Below, piece after piece: positions 54,090 to 61,797 of a stretch of 64,000 nt of DNA. Source of the stretch: Pseudanabaena sp. PCC 6802 (lineage in GTDB: Bacteria > Cyanobacteriota > Cyanobacteriia > Pseudanabaenales > Pseudanabaenaceae); the NCBI RefSeq assembly GCF_000332175.1, contig NZ_KB235914.1, positions 1,247,966 through 1,311,965 on the forward strand. The letters are read 5' to 3'. The translations under genes and the position numbers were made by a program. The notes beneath the pieces are model-generated. The model worked only from the letters and a program-made list of their open reading frames with translations, was not told where the DNA came from and did not search any database. Position 1 is the first letter of the stretch, and each line of letters begins with the position of its first letter.

Positions 54090-55573
54090 CTGGAGTTTAG
54101 ACTAAAAGGCAACAAGAAGCATCTCGCTAGATAGAAACTAGCGAGAGAGAGGATAAAAGGGAAGAAGTTGAGCTAAGCAGTTGCAGCGGAAGCTTTTTTG
54201 AGGGGCTTGGCATAGCGTTTTTTGACAGTAGGATAACGAATCCGTTGGGTTCGTTTTTTCCCAAGAGGCCAACCTGGAGACTTACCGCGAGGTTTAGGGT
54301 CAGGGGAAGGAGAGCCAATCCTGACCAAAACTAAAGCAAAAGCATTTGCAACTCGACCAGGAGACAATTTAGTCATCGGTTTCTGCCAAGGCAGAGGAGA
54401 GTCTTGGACAAGTTCACGAGCGAGCCACAATTGCCAAGTAAGTAAAGGCATCAAGTCCGACCAAGTCTCCATCTGAGCAGGGGTAGAAAGCTGAGGGATT
54501 GTCCAATGGAGACGTTGACGCACCAAGCGATACCAATGCTCAATGGCAAATCTGCGCAGATATTTTTGCCATACCTCACTCAAGATTGGCTCGTCTTTAG
54601 CGACCCAAATCAACCACAGGGGTTTCGATTCAGGCATATCAAGACGTTCGACCAGAATGAGTGTAAAGGGATGGTCTGCGGCTTGCTTTAAGTGCAGGTT
54701 TGGCCATCGACGAATTTGCAATCGTCCCAGTTTAGGCTCTGCAATTGTGATGTCTGCTTGGGGAATAGACCAAGTGTCAGAGTCTTTGAGGCTAAATTTC
54801 TCTCCATGCTTATGGGGTCGCCCATGCCCCTCGTAATCCTTTGGGGCATGATACAGAACCCGGTTGGGGCGTAGCCTGAGCAGCTTGATACACGGGATGT
54901 CTGCTGTTTGCTGCAAAAATGGTGCGCACCCATACTCGCCATCCCCCAGGAAAAGCACAGTCCCAGGAATTTCCGCACAAACCAAGCGTAACTGACTAGC
55001 GGCTTTCTGAATCGGGTTCTCGAAACTGGTGATCCGCTCATGCCGCAACGGTAAGGCAAAACTCCCTTCTGACTCTGGAATCCAGGCAATTGTGCTGTAT
55101 CCTTGCCCCACCGTAACAGGTTTGCTTCCTACTCCCGGTTGAGGTTGATGTTCGTAGGTGCGTTCTTGTAATGTCACCGCATAGGGACGCGACCAGGCTG
55201 TATGGTCGCCCGCCAATATCGTCACCTCTGCTGCCGGCATTTGCTGTATGTATTGCTTCATCAAGTCTTCACGTGGAGGATGACTATCTTGCAGTGCTTC
55301 ATAGATACTCGACCACTCCCTCCGAAATAATGGGCTTAACGAAAGTTCCACAAACGATGAAACACTCCGACTCGTCAGTACCGCATCCATCAAGTCGAAC
55401 AGCGCATCTCTCCCGTTCCCTATAATTTCGTACGTGTACTTGCGAAATTGCTCAAGTTTATCCAAACTAATCATGATGAAGCTGTTGATTTTATAGTCTT
55501 TTCAGCTTCCATCATCAAGCGGTCAGTCTGCAATGGCTGGCTGCTTTTTACCACTTTTTAGTCTAAACTCCAG
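54090..55573 (-). mobile_element. IS701-like insertion sequence, copy 2 (intact)
   Basis: The element is 1484 bp with the same 18-bp terminal repeats as the copy at 5349-6830 and a TTGGTA target duplication (54084-54089 and 55574-55579). The only differences I found from copy 1 are the two longer T-runs at 54194-54199 and 54254-54259. Confidence 0.93.
54173..55474 (-). CDS. DDE transposase of the IS701-like element, full length
   Basis: A 433-residue transposase, the same as the first copy up to WPLGK but continuing as KRTQRIRYPTVKKRYAKPLKKASAATA in the expected basic tail. Acids in LAGDHTAW, FLGDGEYG and FAIEHWYR provide the D-D-E triad. This is probably the active parent form. Confidence 0.92.
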   Translation of the reverse strand: MISLDKLEQFRKYTYEIIGNGRDALFDLMDAVLTSRSVSSFVELSLSPLFRREWSSIYEALQDSHPPREDLMKQYIQQMPAAEVTILAGDHTAWSRPYAVTLQERTYEHQPQPGVGSKPVTVGQGYSTIAWIPESEGSFALPLRHERITSFENPIQKAASQLRLVCAEIPGTVLFLGDGEYGCAPFLQQTADIPCIKLLRLRPNRVLYHAPKDYEGHGRPHKHGEKFSLKDSDTWSIPQADITIAEPKLGRLQIRRWPNLHLKQAADHPFTLILVERLDMPESKPLWLIWVAKDEPILSEVWQKYLRRFAIEHWYRLVRQRLHWTIPQLSTPAQMETWSDLMPLLTWQLWLARELVQDSPLPWQKPMTKLSPGRVANAFALVLVRIGSPSPDPKPRGKSPGWPLGKKRTQRIRYPTVKKRYAKPLKKASAATA

Positions 55574-55718
55574 TTGGTAACAGTAGGCAATCAAGCCGCA
55601 AACGATACTGCTAGGGCCACTATCGTGGTCAAGTTCTGCTTACTTCAGAATTTGCGATAACCTGCATAAAGTGATGGATTGCCATTTACAATAAAGTGAA
55701 ATCATTGAGAGCAATTGT

Positions 55719-56351
55719 GTGGCTCAAGTACTGGCAGTTACGGACTATACGGACTATATTGATAGCTTGGCTGAAGCAGAAGCTCAGTTTGGGTTATCTC
55801 AAAATGACGATCCGCTATTTTTCACTGAGTGGGTGAGAGATTTACCAGAACTAAGTGCTGTGGAACGACAAAGGCTAGACTTGATTAAACAGCGTTATCT
55901 ATATCATCGCCAATACGGACATTTATTAGAAGGGGCAGTCAATTTCATTGTAATTGCACCGTTGTTGGAAATGGCAGGCTTTTACGATCCACTGTTTCAT
56001 CTACGTTCTGAAGCATCAATCCAATTAGAACTTGAAGATGAGAATGACAAGGTTTACCAAGGGAGGATTGATAGCTTGATTTTGCAGGAAGGACTCTGGA
56101 TTGTTTTAGTGGAGTCTGAAAGGACTTCGTTCAGTGTAGAAGTTGCACTTCCTCAAGCGATCGCTTATATGGCTGCTAATCCTCAGCCTGAGAGAGCAAC
56201 TTTTGGACTGGTGAGTAATGGAGCATACTCAATTTTCGTGAAGTTGCATCAATCCCAATATGGATTTTCTCAAGATTTTTCGCTAAATCGCCGTCAGAAC
56301 GAATTGTACGATGTTCTGCAAGTGCTAAATCGGCTAAAATCGTTGTTATAG
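55719..56351 (+). CDS. Possible PD-(D/E)XK-fold protein, type I restriction R-like N-terminal
   Basis: A 210-residue cyanobacterial protein. YQGRIDSLILQEGLWIVLVESER gives D...E-x-E/R in the place of the nuclease core, and VALPQAIAYMAANPQP follows as in restriction-related HsdR N-terminal domains. The catalytic Lys is not clear. Start is GTG 55719. It is the first gene right of the second IS, and it could be a standalone remnant of a restriction locus. Confidence 0.65.
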   Translation: MAQVLAVTDYTDYIDSLAEAEAQFGLSQNDDPLFFTEWVRDLPELSAVERQRLDLIKQRYLYHRQYGHLLEGAVNFIVIAPLLEMAGFYDPLFHLRSEASIQLELEDENDKVYQGRIDSLILQEGLWIVLVESERTSFSVEVALPQAIAYMAANPQPERATFGLVSNGAYSIFVKLHQSQYGFSQDFSLNRRQNELYDVLQVLNRLKSLL

Positions 56352-56439
56352 GTGCCTCGACTCTGGAGCTTGCGATCGCTCTCTCAAAGTGTCATCAGAA
56401 AAAGCGATCGCATTCGCAAAAACTAAATCATTAATTTCT

Positions 56440-56543
56440 TATAGCTGTAGCAACCAGGCTTAGGACGGGGTGCAGGGGTAGAACCCCTGCGTGGAGGCTG
56501 TGCTCCCACACCCCCTGTCCTAACAGATCTGTCTATGGCTATA
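56440..56543. repeat. MITE-like element, family B, copy 3 (inverted)
   Basis: TATAGCTGTAGCAACCAGGCTTAGGACG at the left and CCTAACAGATCTGTCTATGGCTATA at the right are the family B ends in reverse order. A GC-rich hairpin core is preserved. It lies between the 55719 gene and the broken vapC; a HIP1-rich repeat precedes it at about 56370-56425. Confidence 0.8.
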
Positions 56544-56591
56544 TCAAAAGGATTGAGATACTCAAGTGGAATGCCCTGCGTTGGGTGTTGT

Positions 56592-57113
56592 CTAACTTTC
56601 AACGATTGATAGAAGAACGGGAATATATGCTTGGAAAACCTGAAAGTCGTTGTCGGTTGTCAGAATACTGTAGCCTCGACGATGGGCGACGGCACAAATT
56701 AGAAAATCAGTGTTTGAGCCTTGGACGCCATTGCTACGGCAGGTGTTGAAAAACTCTGCAGCAAGTTCGTAGTCTTCAGATATGAGTTCCAAATCCGGAA
56801 AGGCGCGAAGGTGATTTCGCAGGCGGGTAAACTGCTCTAAACTGCGAACTCCAGACAGGATCTCCTGACGGATTGCCCCTAGCAAGGCCACTCGGTTATC
56901 GGCGACTAAATTCCGCAACAGTGTGACGGCAGGGGGAGAATTGGGTGGCATTCTCCGACGCAGAGCTAGCGACCAAACAGAGGTATAGCGGTTTTCAGAT
57001 GAAAACGAGAAGGGGGTTTGGGGGCGTTGCCCCCAAGAAGGGGTTCCACCCCTTCACCCCATCAATAAAACCCGTTCTCAATTGAAAAGTGCTATATCAA
57101 CAATAACGCTCAT
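56592..57113 (-). pseudogene. VapC-type PIN-domain toxin, interrupted by a family A element
   Basis: The gene starts ATG 57113, overlapping the antitoxin stop as ATGA. MSVIVD is followed at once by the repeat element at 56984-57096, then TSVWSLALRRRMPPN and the remaining 130 residues. Removing the element with one TA restores VIVDTSVW, the PIN motif with its first catalytic Asp. ITDGR-like acids downstream include LGAIRQEILSG and SNTDFLICAVA. The insertion is 111 bp, so the frame is kept, but it brings a TGA, so the toxin is cut after six codons. A product from ATG 56951 would lack the first Asp. Confidence 0.85.
56984..57096. repeat. MITE-like element, family A, copy 4, inserted in vapC with TA duplication
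   Basis: In inverted orientation it reads TATAGCGGTTTTCAGATG...CAATTGAAAAGTGCTATA. The host gene fixes the target: TA at 56984-56985 and 57095-57096 flank a 109-bp element, and the pre-insertion sequence was GATACC. This shows that the family transposes, with TA target duplication. Confidence 0.88.
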
Positions 57114-57310
57114 GTCTGCTGGCGTTGCTGCTTGTAGTCGTAGTCTTCATCATAATCAATGGTGCCAAAGAGATCTAACACTTTGAGGCGCTTGCGACGT
57201 TGAATATATTCGCGTAGTGCTGTTTCGACCAGAGCATCAATATTTGTCTGTTCGTTGAGTGCCAGTGCTTCTTGCAGTAGGGCTTCGTCTATGTTAAGTT
57301 GTTTTGCCAC
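57110..57310 (-). CDS. VapB-type antitoxin
   Basis: A 66-residue ribbon-helix-helix-type antitoxin: AKQLNIDEALLQEALALNEQTNIDALVETALREYIQRRK is the DNA-binding part, and the C-terminal LFGTIDYDEDYDYKQQ would bind the toxin. It overlaps vapC by four bases. Since the toxin is broken, it may now be an orphan. Confidence 0.87.
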   Translation of the reverse strand: MAKQLNIDEALLQEALALNEQTNIDALVETALREYIQRRKRLKVLDLFGTIDYDEDYDYKQQRQQT

Positions 57311-57430
57311 GATTCAGTTCTGATTTGACGACTCGACTAAATCAATGTTATCGCACTTTCTCTTTCTTGCTTTTGCCAAGCATCAAAAGCGATCGCATTC
57401 CCAAAGTGTCACCAGAAAAAGCGATCGCAG

Positions 57431-57616
57431 TTAATTCACTTGAGAATTTGCCTCTGTCATTGTTTGAGGAATTCGATCGGCAGGTATGACAGTGACCTGG
57501 CCTTCCTGCCAGACTGCGATCGCTTCGCCTAGTTTGCGATGGCGTTCGAGGGCTTGAGCGATTGCAGCTTTCACCCCTTCATTAATTTTGCTGGATAGTA
57601 AACGATCTTCAGTCAT
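57431..57616 (-). CDS. Small partner of the zeta-toxin-like protein, copy 1
   Basis: A 61-residue protein identical to the one at 61612-61797. It has a helix (SKINEGVKAAIAQALERHRKLGEAIAVW) and a short beta strand. It overlaps the zeta-like gene by eight bases, with that gene upstream. By position it is the putative antitoxin or co-toxin, but it does not resemble classical epsilon. Confidence 0.7.
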   Translation of the reverse strand: MTEDRLLSSKINEGVKAAIAQALERHRKLGEAIAVWQEGQVTVIPADRIPQTMTEANSQVN

Positions 57617-58184
57617 TGAGCCCTCTCAAGATTTGATGCCAAGCTTCAGAATCATAAATAATTGGTTGCCGATCGCTGCTACGCTCAGCAATTAGTTTGA
57701 AGACTATTTCAGAATTATTGTAGACGATCCAACTGTCACAAAGGGGCAAGTATAAATCAAGCAGATTTTGACAACTTCGTTGATAGCGGCGGCGAATGTC
57801 TGCTTCTGGAATAGAATGTCCACCGCTTGCAACTCGTCGTGCCACTCGCTCAACCGCTAGATCGGGACTTTGAAGCCAAAAGTAAATTAGGTTGATTGTG
57901 TAACCTTGAGATTTACAGCGTTTTAAGAACGGGACGAATGTACGAGCAGCCAGGGTGGTTTCAAAGGCAAAATCTGTACTGGATGCTGCAAGTTGTTTGA
58001 TTCTTGCTAACATCAGCCGTCCTGCTTGTATAGCCATAGATTTTGGGTTAAGGGGCGACAGTCCTGCGGCGATCGCATCGGCATTCACATACTCAAATAT
58101 GCCCAGAAGATTGGGGAGTAAGCTTAGTGCAACAGTTGTTTTGCCTGCTCCATTAGGGCCGCCTATGATGTAAAGGCTTGGCAT
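57609..58184 (-). CDS. Zeta-toxin-like kinase, copy 1
   Basis: A 191-residue P-loop protein of the zeta/COG4185 family. Walker A is IIGGPNGAGKTTVALSLLP, VNADAIAAGLSPL marks the substrate Asp region, and FAFETTLAARTFVPFLK and RRYQRSCQNLLDLYLPL follow. Known zeta toxins phosphorylate UDP-N-acetylglucosamine. It is part of a 0.77-kb module duplicated at 61600-62365; the copies differ at only a few residues. Confidence 0.85.
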   Translation of the reverse strand: MPSLYIIGGPNGAGKTTVALSLLPNLLGIFEYVNADAIAAGLSPLNPKSMAIQAGRLMLARIKQLAASSTDFAFETTLAARTFVPFLKRCKSQGYTINLIYFWLQSPDLAVERVARRVASGGHSIPEADIRRRYQRSCQNLLDLYLPLCDSWIVYNNSEIVFKLIAERSSDRQPIIYDSEAWHQILRGLND

Positions 58185-58250
58185 AAATCCCGTGGCTCAT
58201 TTGTTGTGTTGTTTGATATACTCTTCACCTTACCAGGCAAATATCTAGGA

Positions 58251-58675
58251 GCGATCGCATTTTTAGAACCACAAGAAAACAAGCTCGCGATCGCTCTCCC
58301 AAAGTATCACGGAGAAAAGCGATCGCATTCGCGCAAACTAAACCATTACGGGGCGATCGCTAAGAAATACGAATGACAAAGCGATCACCCTAAATCTTTC
58401 CCATTGTTAGCAAAAGCGCGATCGCAGTTTTAGGACTACAGCAAGATAAATTCGCGATCGCTCTCTAAAATTGTCACGGAGAAAAGCGATCGCATTCTCA
58501 AAAACTAAACCATCGCTAAGAAATACGAATGACAAAGCGATCTCCCAAACTCCTCTTCATTGTTGGCAAAAGTGCGATCGCAGTTTTAAGCCCACAGAAA
58601 GACAAGTTCGCGATCGCCATCCTAAAGTATTGCTAGAGTATGCGTCTCATTCCCTGAACTAAACCATCAATCTCA
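58251..58675. repeat. HIP1-rich long tandem repeat, three units
   Basis: Units begin with GCGATCGCA(T/G)TTTTAG at 58251, 58418 and 58574, giving periods of 167 and 156 bases. Each unit then has AAGxxAxxTTCGCGATCGC, a CAAAGT-like piece, AGAAAAGCGATCGCATTC, an AAACTAAACCAT piece and AAGAAATACGAATGACAAAG. Further units occur at 60854, 61466, 63134 and 63302. There is no open frame across the region. Confidence 0.82.
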
Positions 58676-58714
58676 AATCACTTATCCTTGACGCTTTCCG
58701 CTTTAGAGATTGGC

Positions 58715-58836
58715 CTATTTCATCAGGTGAAGATCGAGTTCCACATATTGAGAGAATAAGCTATCAATACTAGCTAACTTTGCCTTATATTCTAGTGTTG
58801 TAGCAATAATCAGGCGGTCAAACGGATCTTTATGAA
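58715..58836 (-). pseudogene. PIN-domain toxin, C-terminal part, cut by an IS256-type element
   Basis: From the IS edge it reads HKDPFDRLIIATTLEYKAKLASIDSLFSQYVELD, the second half of a VapC-like PIN domain with the catalytic DPFD acids. The N-terminal half lies at 60188-60474 across the IS. The 7-bp target copy TTATGAA is at 58830-58836. Confidence 0.85.
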
Positions 58837-60187
58837 GAGACTGATCAGAATTTTGTGTAAGCGGTCTAGAATCACAAAAACCAAGGAGACCGCAACATGT
58901 TAAGAGGCAAACAAGCAACTAATCGTACAGATGAACTACTAGACGAGTTGGTGTCAGAGTGCCATAGCCCCGAGGACATTCTAGGAGAATCGGGCTTACT
59001 GAAGCAACTGAGTCAACGACTAATCGAGCGAGCGCTCACGGGAGAGCTGAGCCATCACCTCAAATCAAGCACGCCTAAGGGAGAGGAAGCGGTAGAAGAC
59101 GAAGTTGTGCGACGCAACAGCCGCAATGGCTACTCGCAGAAGACGGTGCAGTCGCAACAGGGCGAAATGGAGTTGTCGATACCGCGAGACCGTAACGGCG
59201 AGTTTGACCCCGTGCTGGTACCGAAACACCAAAGGCGAATAGCAGGACTCGATGAGAAAATCCTGGCTATGTATGCACGGGGATTAAGCACCCGAGACAT
59301 TAGTGCTCAACTCGAAGAACTCTATGGTGCCAAGATCTCCGCCGCACTCATCAGTGAGGTCACTGATGCAGTTAGCGACGAGGTCAAGGCTTGGCAGTGC
59401 CGTCCCCTGGAACCTGTATATCCCATCATTTACCTCGATGCCCTCTACGTGAATATCAAGGTGTCGGGTCGGGTGAGCAAGCGAGCGGTCTATGTCGTCT
59501 TGGGTATTACGGTTGAGGGCAACAAAGAATTGCTTGGGCTGTGGATTGGGGAGGTGGAATCCGAAGGCGCTAAGTTCTGGCTCAAGGTGCTGACTGACCT
59601 CAAAAACCGTGGGGTCAAGGACATTCTGATTGCCTGTTGCGATGGCTTAGTGGGATTCCCCCAGGCGATTGAGGCTGTTTTCCCGCAAACCCAGGTGCAA
59701 CTATGTATTGTGCATCTGATCCGCAACTGTTTGCGTCATGTGCCCTGGAAAGACGCTAAAGCTGTTGTGGCTGACCTCAAGCCCATTTATCATGCTGCCA
59801 CTTTGGCAGAAGCCGAAGCTGCGCTTGAGGCTTTTGCCGCCAAGTGGGATCGCCTATACCCCGCGATTAGCCAAATCTGGCTGCGCCATTGGCAGAACAT
59901 TATCCCCATCTTTGACTATCCCATGGACATCCGCAAAGTCATCTACACTACCAATGCCATTGAATCCCTCAATCGCTCCCTGCGCAAGGTGATTAAAACC
60001 AAGGCTGTCTTCCCCGATGAGGAATCTGTCTTCAAGCTCATGTTCTTGGCCATGCATAACATTGCCAAGCGTTGGACTCGCCCCCTTAAAGATTGGAAGG
60101 CAGCGTTGTCATATTTTGCTATCCTATTCCCAGGACGTTTAAATTACTGACCTTATTTCTCGCTTACACAAAAATCTGAGCACTCTC
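58837..60187 (+). mobile_element. IS256-family insertion sequence inside a PIN toxin gene
   Basis: The element is 1351 bp with imperfect terminal inverted repeats of about 27 bases, GAGACTGATCAGAATTTTGT at the left and its near complement at the right. TTATGAA repeats at 58830-58836 and 60188-60194 mark the target duplication. Joining the flanks at that heptamer restores PIHKDPFDR in the PIN toxin. Confidence 0.9.
58897..60150 (+). CDS. IS256-family transposase
   Basis: A 417-residue mutator-type DDE transposase: IYLDALYVNIK (Asp), LIACCDGLVGFPQAIEAVFP (Asp), LCIVHLIRNCLRHV and YTTNAIESLNRSLRK (Glu). The AAGGAG ribosome site is directly upstream of ATG 58897. The length is normal and no stop interrupts it, so the element may be active. 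Confidence 0.94.
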   Translation: MLRGKQATNRTDELLDELVSECHSPEDILGESGLLKQLSQRLIERALTGELSHHLKSSTPKGEEAVEDEVVRRNSRNGYSQKTVQSQQGEMELSIPRDRNGEFDPVLVPKHQRRIAGLDEKILAMYARGLSTRDISAQLEELYGAKISAALISEVTDAVSDEVKAWQCRPLEPVYPIIYLDALYVNIKVSGRVSKRAVYVVLGITVEGNKELLGLWIGEVESEGAKFWLKVLTDLKNRGVKDILIACCDGLVGFPQAIEAVFPQTQVQLCIVHLIRNCLRHVPWKDAKAVVADLKPIYHAATLAEAEAALEAFAAKWDRLYPAISQIWLRHWQNIIPIFDYPMDIRKVIYTTNAIESLNRSLRKVIKTKAVFPDEESVFKLMFLAMHNIAKRWTRPLKDWKAALSYFAILFPGRLNY

Positions 60188-60474
60188 TTATGAATTGGAG
60201 ATAATTCTACGGCACGGCAGATAATTTCAGGAGTTAACGGAAATAATGTAATGCCTGTTGGTTCTAATGCCTCTTGAAACCATTGATTTGCTGCACAAGG
60301 TAACTCCAATCTTCCTCGTTGCTGTGCTAATGCAATTTCGTAACAGGAAATTACCGAAATACCTACCTGTTCAGTCGTTTTAATGGTTTCTCGCCAGTGA
60401 GTTGGAAACCGTTCAAACTCTTGAGTGATAAACCAGAACCAAATATGGGTATCGAGGACAATTACTTCAGGCAT
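60188..60474 (-). pseudogene. PIN-domain toxin, N-terminal part
   Basis: It starts MPEVIVLDTHIWFWFIT at ATG 60474 (an ATG two codons earlier overlaps the antitoxin more), with the first catalytic Asp. SVISCYEIALAQQRGRLELP holds the Glu. The reading runs to AVELSPIHK, where the IS256-type element enters; the frame then adds RVLRFLCKREIRSVI from the IS and stops at 60139. The C-terminal half is at 58715-58836. Confidence 0.86.
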
Positions 60475-60683
60475 TCCCATTCCTCTTCATCAACAATAGG
60501 ACTAATAATGTCTCCTAGTGTTTTACCTTTACCAGAGATAGAAGTAGGAGGTGTGCGACGTTTTGGGGAGGGAATAGTCTCTTCTAGGATAGTTACAATT
60601 ACACGAGCAACCTTGACATGAGGCTGTTCGGCTAACCAAGTTACTTGACCGTTCTCATAAATTGCTTCGTAACTTTTCAGCAT
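60462..60683 (-). CDS. Antitoxin partner of the interrupted PIN toxin
   Basis: A 73-residue protein directly upstream of the broken toxin and overlapping its start. MLKSYEAIYENGQVTWLAEQP forms a small beta part like DUF104/DUF2281-type antitoxins; the C-terminal half (IISPIVDEEEWECLK) is acidic and would contact the toxin. Confidence 0.75.
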   Translation of the reverse strand: MLKSYEAIYENGQVTWLAEQPHVKVARVIVTILEETIPSPKRRTPPTSISGKGKTLGDIISPIVDEEEWECLK

Positions 60684-60729
60684 AGCGTTCTCCTTGCGTT
60701 TTAAATCTTTCTGAAGGTATTCTAACTCT

Positions 60730-60960
60730 TTGCGATCGCACCGTTAACTCTAGAGATCGCACCCTTAACTCATACTAATCGTCGGCATTAGAACTTTGTG
60801 TGATTTTTTGGCGATCGCACTGTCTAATTTCTGCCTAATGCAAGAGGAACGCGCGATCGCAGTTTTAGTGCCACAGGAAGACAAGTTCGCGATCGCACTC
60901 CCAAAGTATCACCAGAAAAAGCGATCGCATTCCCTAAAACTACACTATTGAAAGTATTGT
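60730..60960. repeat. HIP1-rich repeat stretch
   Basis: The gap between the antitoxin gene and hicA contains GCGATCGCAGTTTTAGTGCC, a TTCGCGATCGC piece and AAAAAGCGATCGCATTCCC, i.e. one unit of the long repeat described at 58251. An imperfect short TTAACTC repeat lies at 60745-60772. Confidence 0.7.
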
Positions 60961-61005
60961 CACTTGTTTAAGCTTGTTTTAAGCCTTTGAGTCTATAATA
61001 AGCCT

Positions 61006-61215
61006 ATGCCTAGGAAAATTAGGGAATTAAGATCTGTTCTCTTAAAAGCAGGGTTTCAGGTCATCAGAACCAAGGGGAGCCATCAAAGATGGGTTCACCC
61101 TCTTTTGCCAGAGTTTCCTCTCACGATCGCTGGAAAAGATGGAGATGATGCGAAGGCATATCTTAAGAAACTGGTTGAGGCAGCGTTAAACGCCTTAAAG
61201 GATAGAGAATCATGA
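61006..61215 (+). CDS. hicA: HicA-type toxin (mRNA interferase)
   Basis: A 69-residue HicA: KIRELRSVLLKAGFQVIRTKGSHQRWVHP, where GSHQRW carries the catalytic His of the dsRNA-binding-like fold, then PLTIAGKDGDDAKAYLKKLVEAAL. It overlaps hicB by four bases (ATGA). The order toxin then antitoxin is the usual one. Confidence 0.9.
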   Translation: MPRKIRELRSVLLKAGFQVIRTKGSHQRWVHPLLPEFPLTIAGKDGDDAKAYLKKLVEAALNALKDRES

Positions 61216-61433
61216 AACACAAGTACCGCATTAATATTGTTTGGTCTGACGAGGACGAATGCTATTTGGCCGAGCTACCTGAGTTTGCCCACAAGTTGCA
61301 ACGATACTTTACCCATGGAGAGACCTACGAGGAGGCGATCGCCAATGCTCAAGAGGTTTTGGAACTCCTGATTGAGGACTATGAAGCAACAGGCAAACCC
61401 TTGCCCTCCCCCCAAACCTTGCAGACAGCATAA
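61212..61433 (+). CDS. hicB: HicB-type antitoxin
   Basis: A 73-residue HicB with the partial RNase H fold: YRINIVWSDEDECYLAELPEFA, FTHGETYEEAIANAQEVLELLIEDYEATGKPLP. The C-terminal DNA-binding domain found in longer HicB proteins is absent, which is common in cyanobacteria. Confidence 0.9.
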   Translation: MKHKYRINIVWSDEDECYLAELPEFAHKLQRYFTHGETYEEAIANAQEVLELLIEDYEATGKPLPSPQTLQTA

Positions 61434-61439
61434 CGTAAT

Positions 61440-61611
61440 GCTGAATTGGCTTGTTCTAGGGAAAAGCGATCGCTCTCCCAAAGTGTCACCAGAAATAGCG
61501 ATCGCCCAAAATTCTCTCAATTGTTGGCAAAAGCACGATCGCAGTTTTAGAACCACAGGAAGATAAATTGCGATCGCTCTCCTAAAATGTTGCTAGTAAA
61601 AGCGATCGCAG
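61440..61611. repeat. HIP1-rich repeat stretch at the edge of the duplicated module
   Basis: It contains AAGCGATCGCTCTCCCAAAG, CACGATCGCAGTTTTAGAAC and AAAAGCGATCGCAGTTAATT in the unit order described at 58251. The last piece also precedes the first module copy at about 57417, so the duplicated segment starts inside the repeat. Confidence 0.7.
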
Positions 61612-61797
61612 TTAATTCACTTGAGAATTTGCCTCTGTCATTGTTTGAGGAATTCGATCGGCAGGTATGACAGTGACCTGGCCTTCCTGCCAGACTGCGA
61701 TCGCCTCACCTAGTTTGCGATGGCGTTCGAGAGCTTGAGCGATTGCAGCTTTCACCCCTTCATTAATTTTGCTGGATAGTAAACGATCTTCAGTCAT
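61612..61797 (-). CDS. Small partner of the zeta-toxin-like protein, copy 2
   Basis: A 61-residue protein with the same sequence as the 57431 copy (MTEDRLLSSKINEGVK at the start). It is the last gene of a four-gene overlapping operon (antitoxin, PIN toxin, zeta-like, this protein). Perfect amino acid conservation with only a few silent base changes indicates recent duplication or selection. Confidence 0.7.
   Translation of the reverse strand: MTEDRLLSSKINEGVKAAIAQALERHRKLGEAIAVWQEGQVTVIPADRIPQTMTEANSQVN

Noticed and set aside
58251-58675. Regularly spaced repeats resembling a CRISPR array
   Set aside because: The periods (156-168 bp) are far too long, the spacers are themselves conserved between units, and no cas genes are present.
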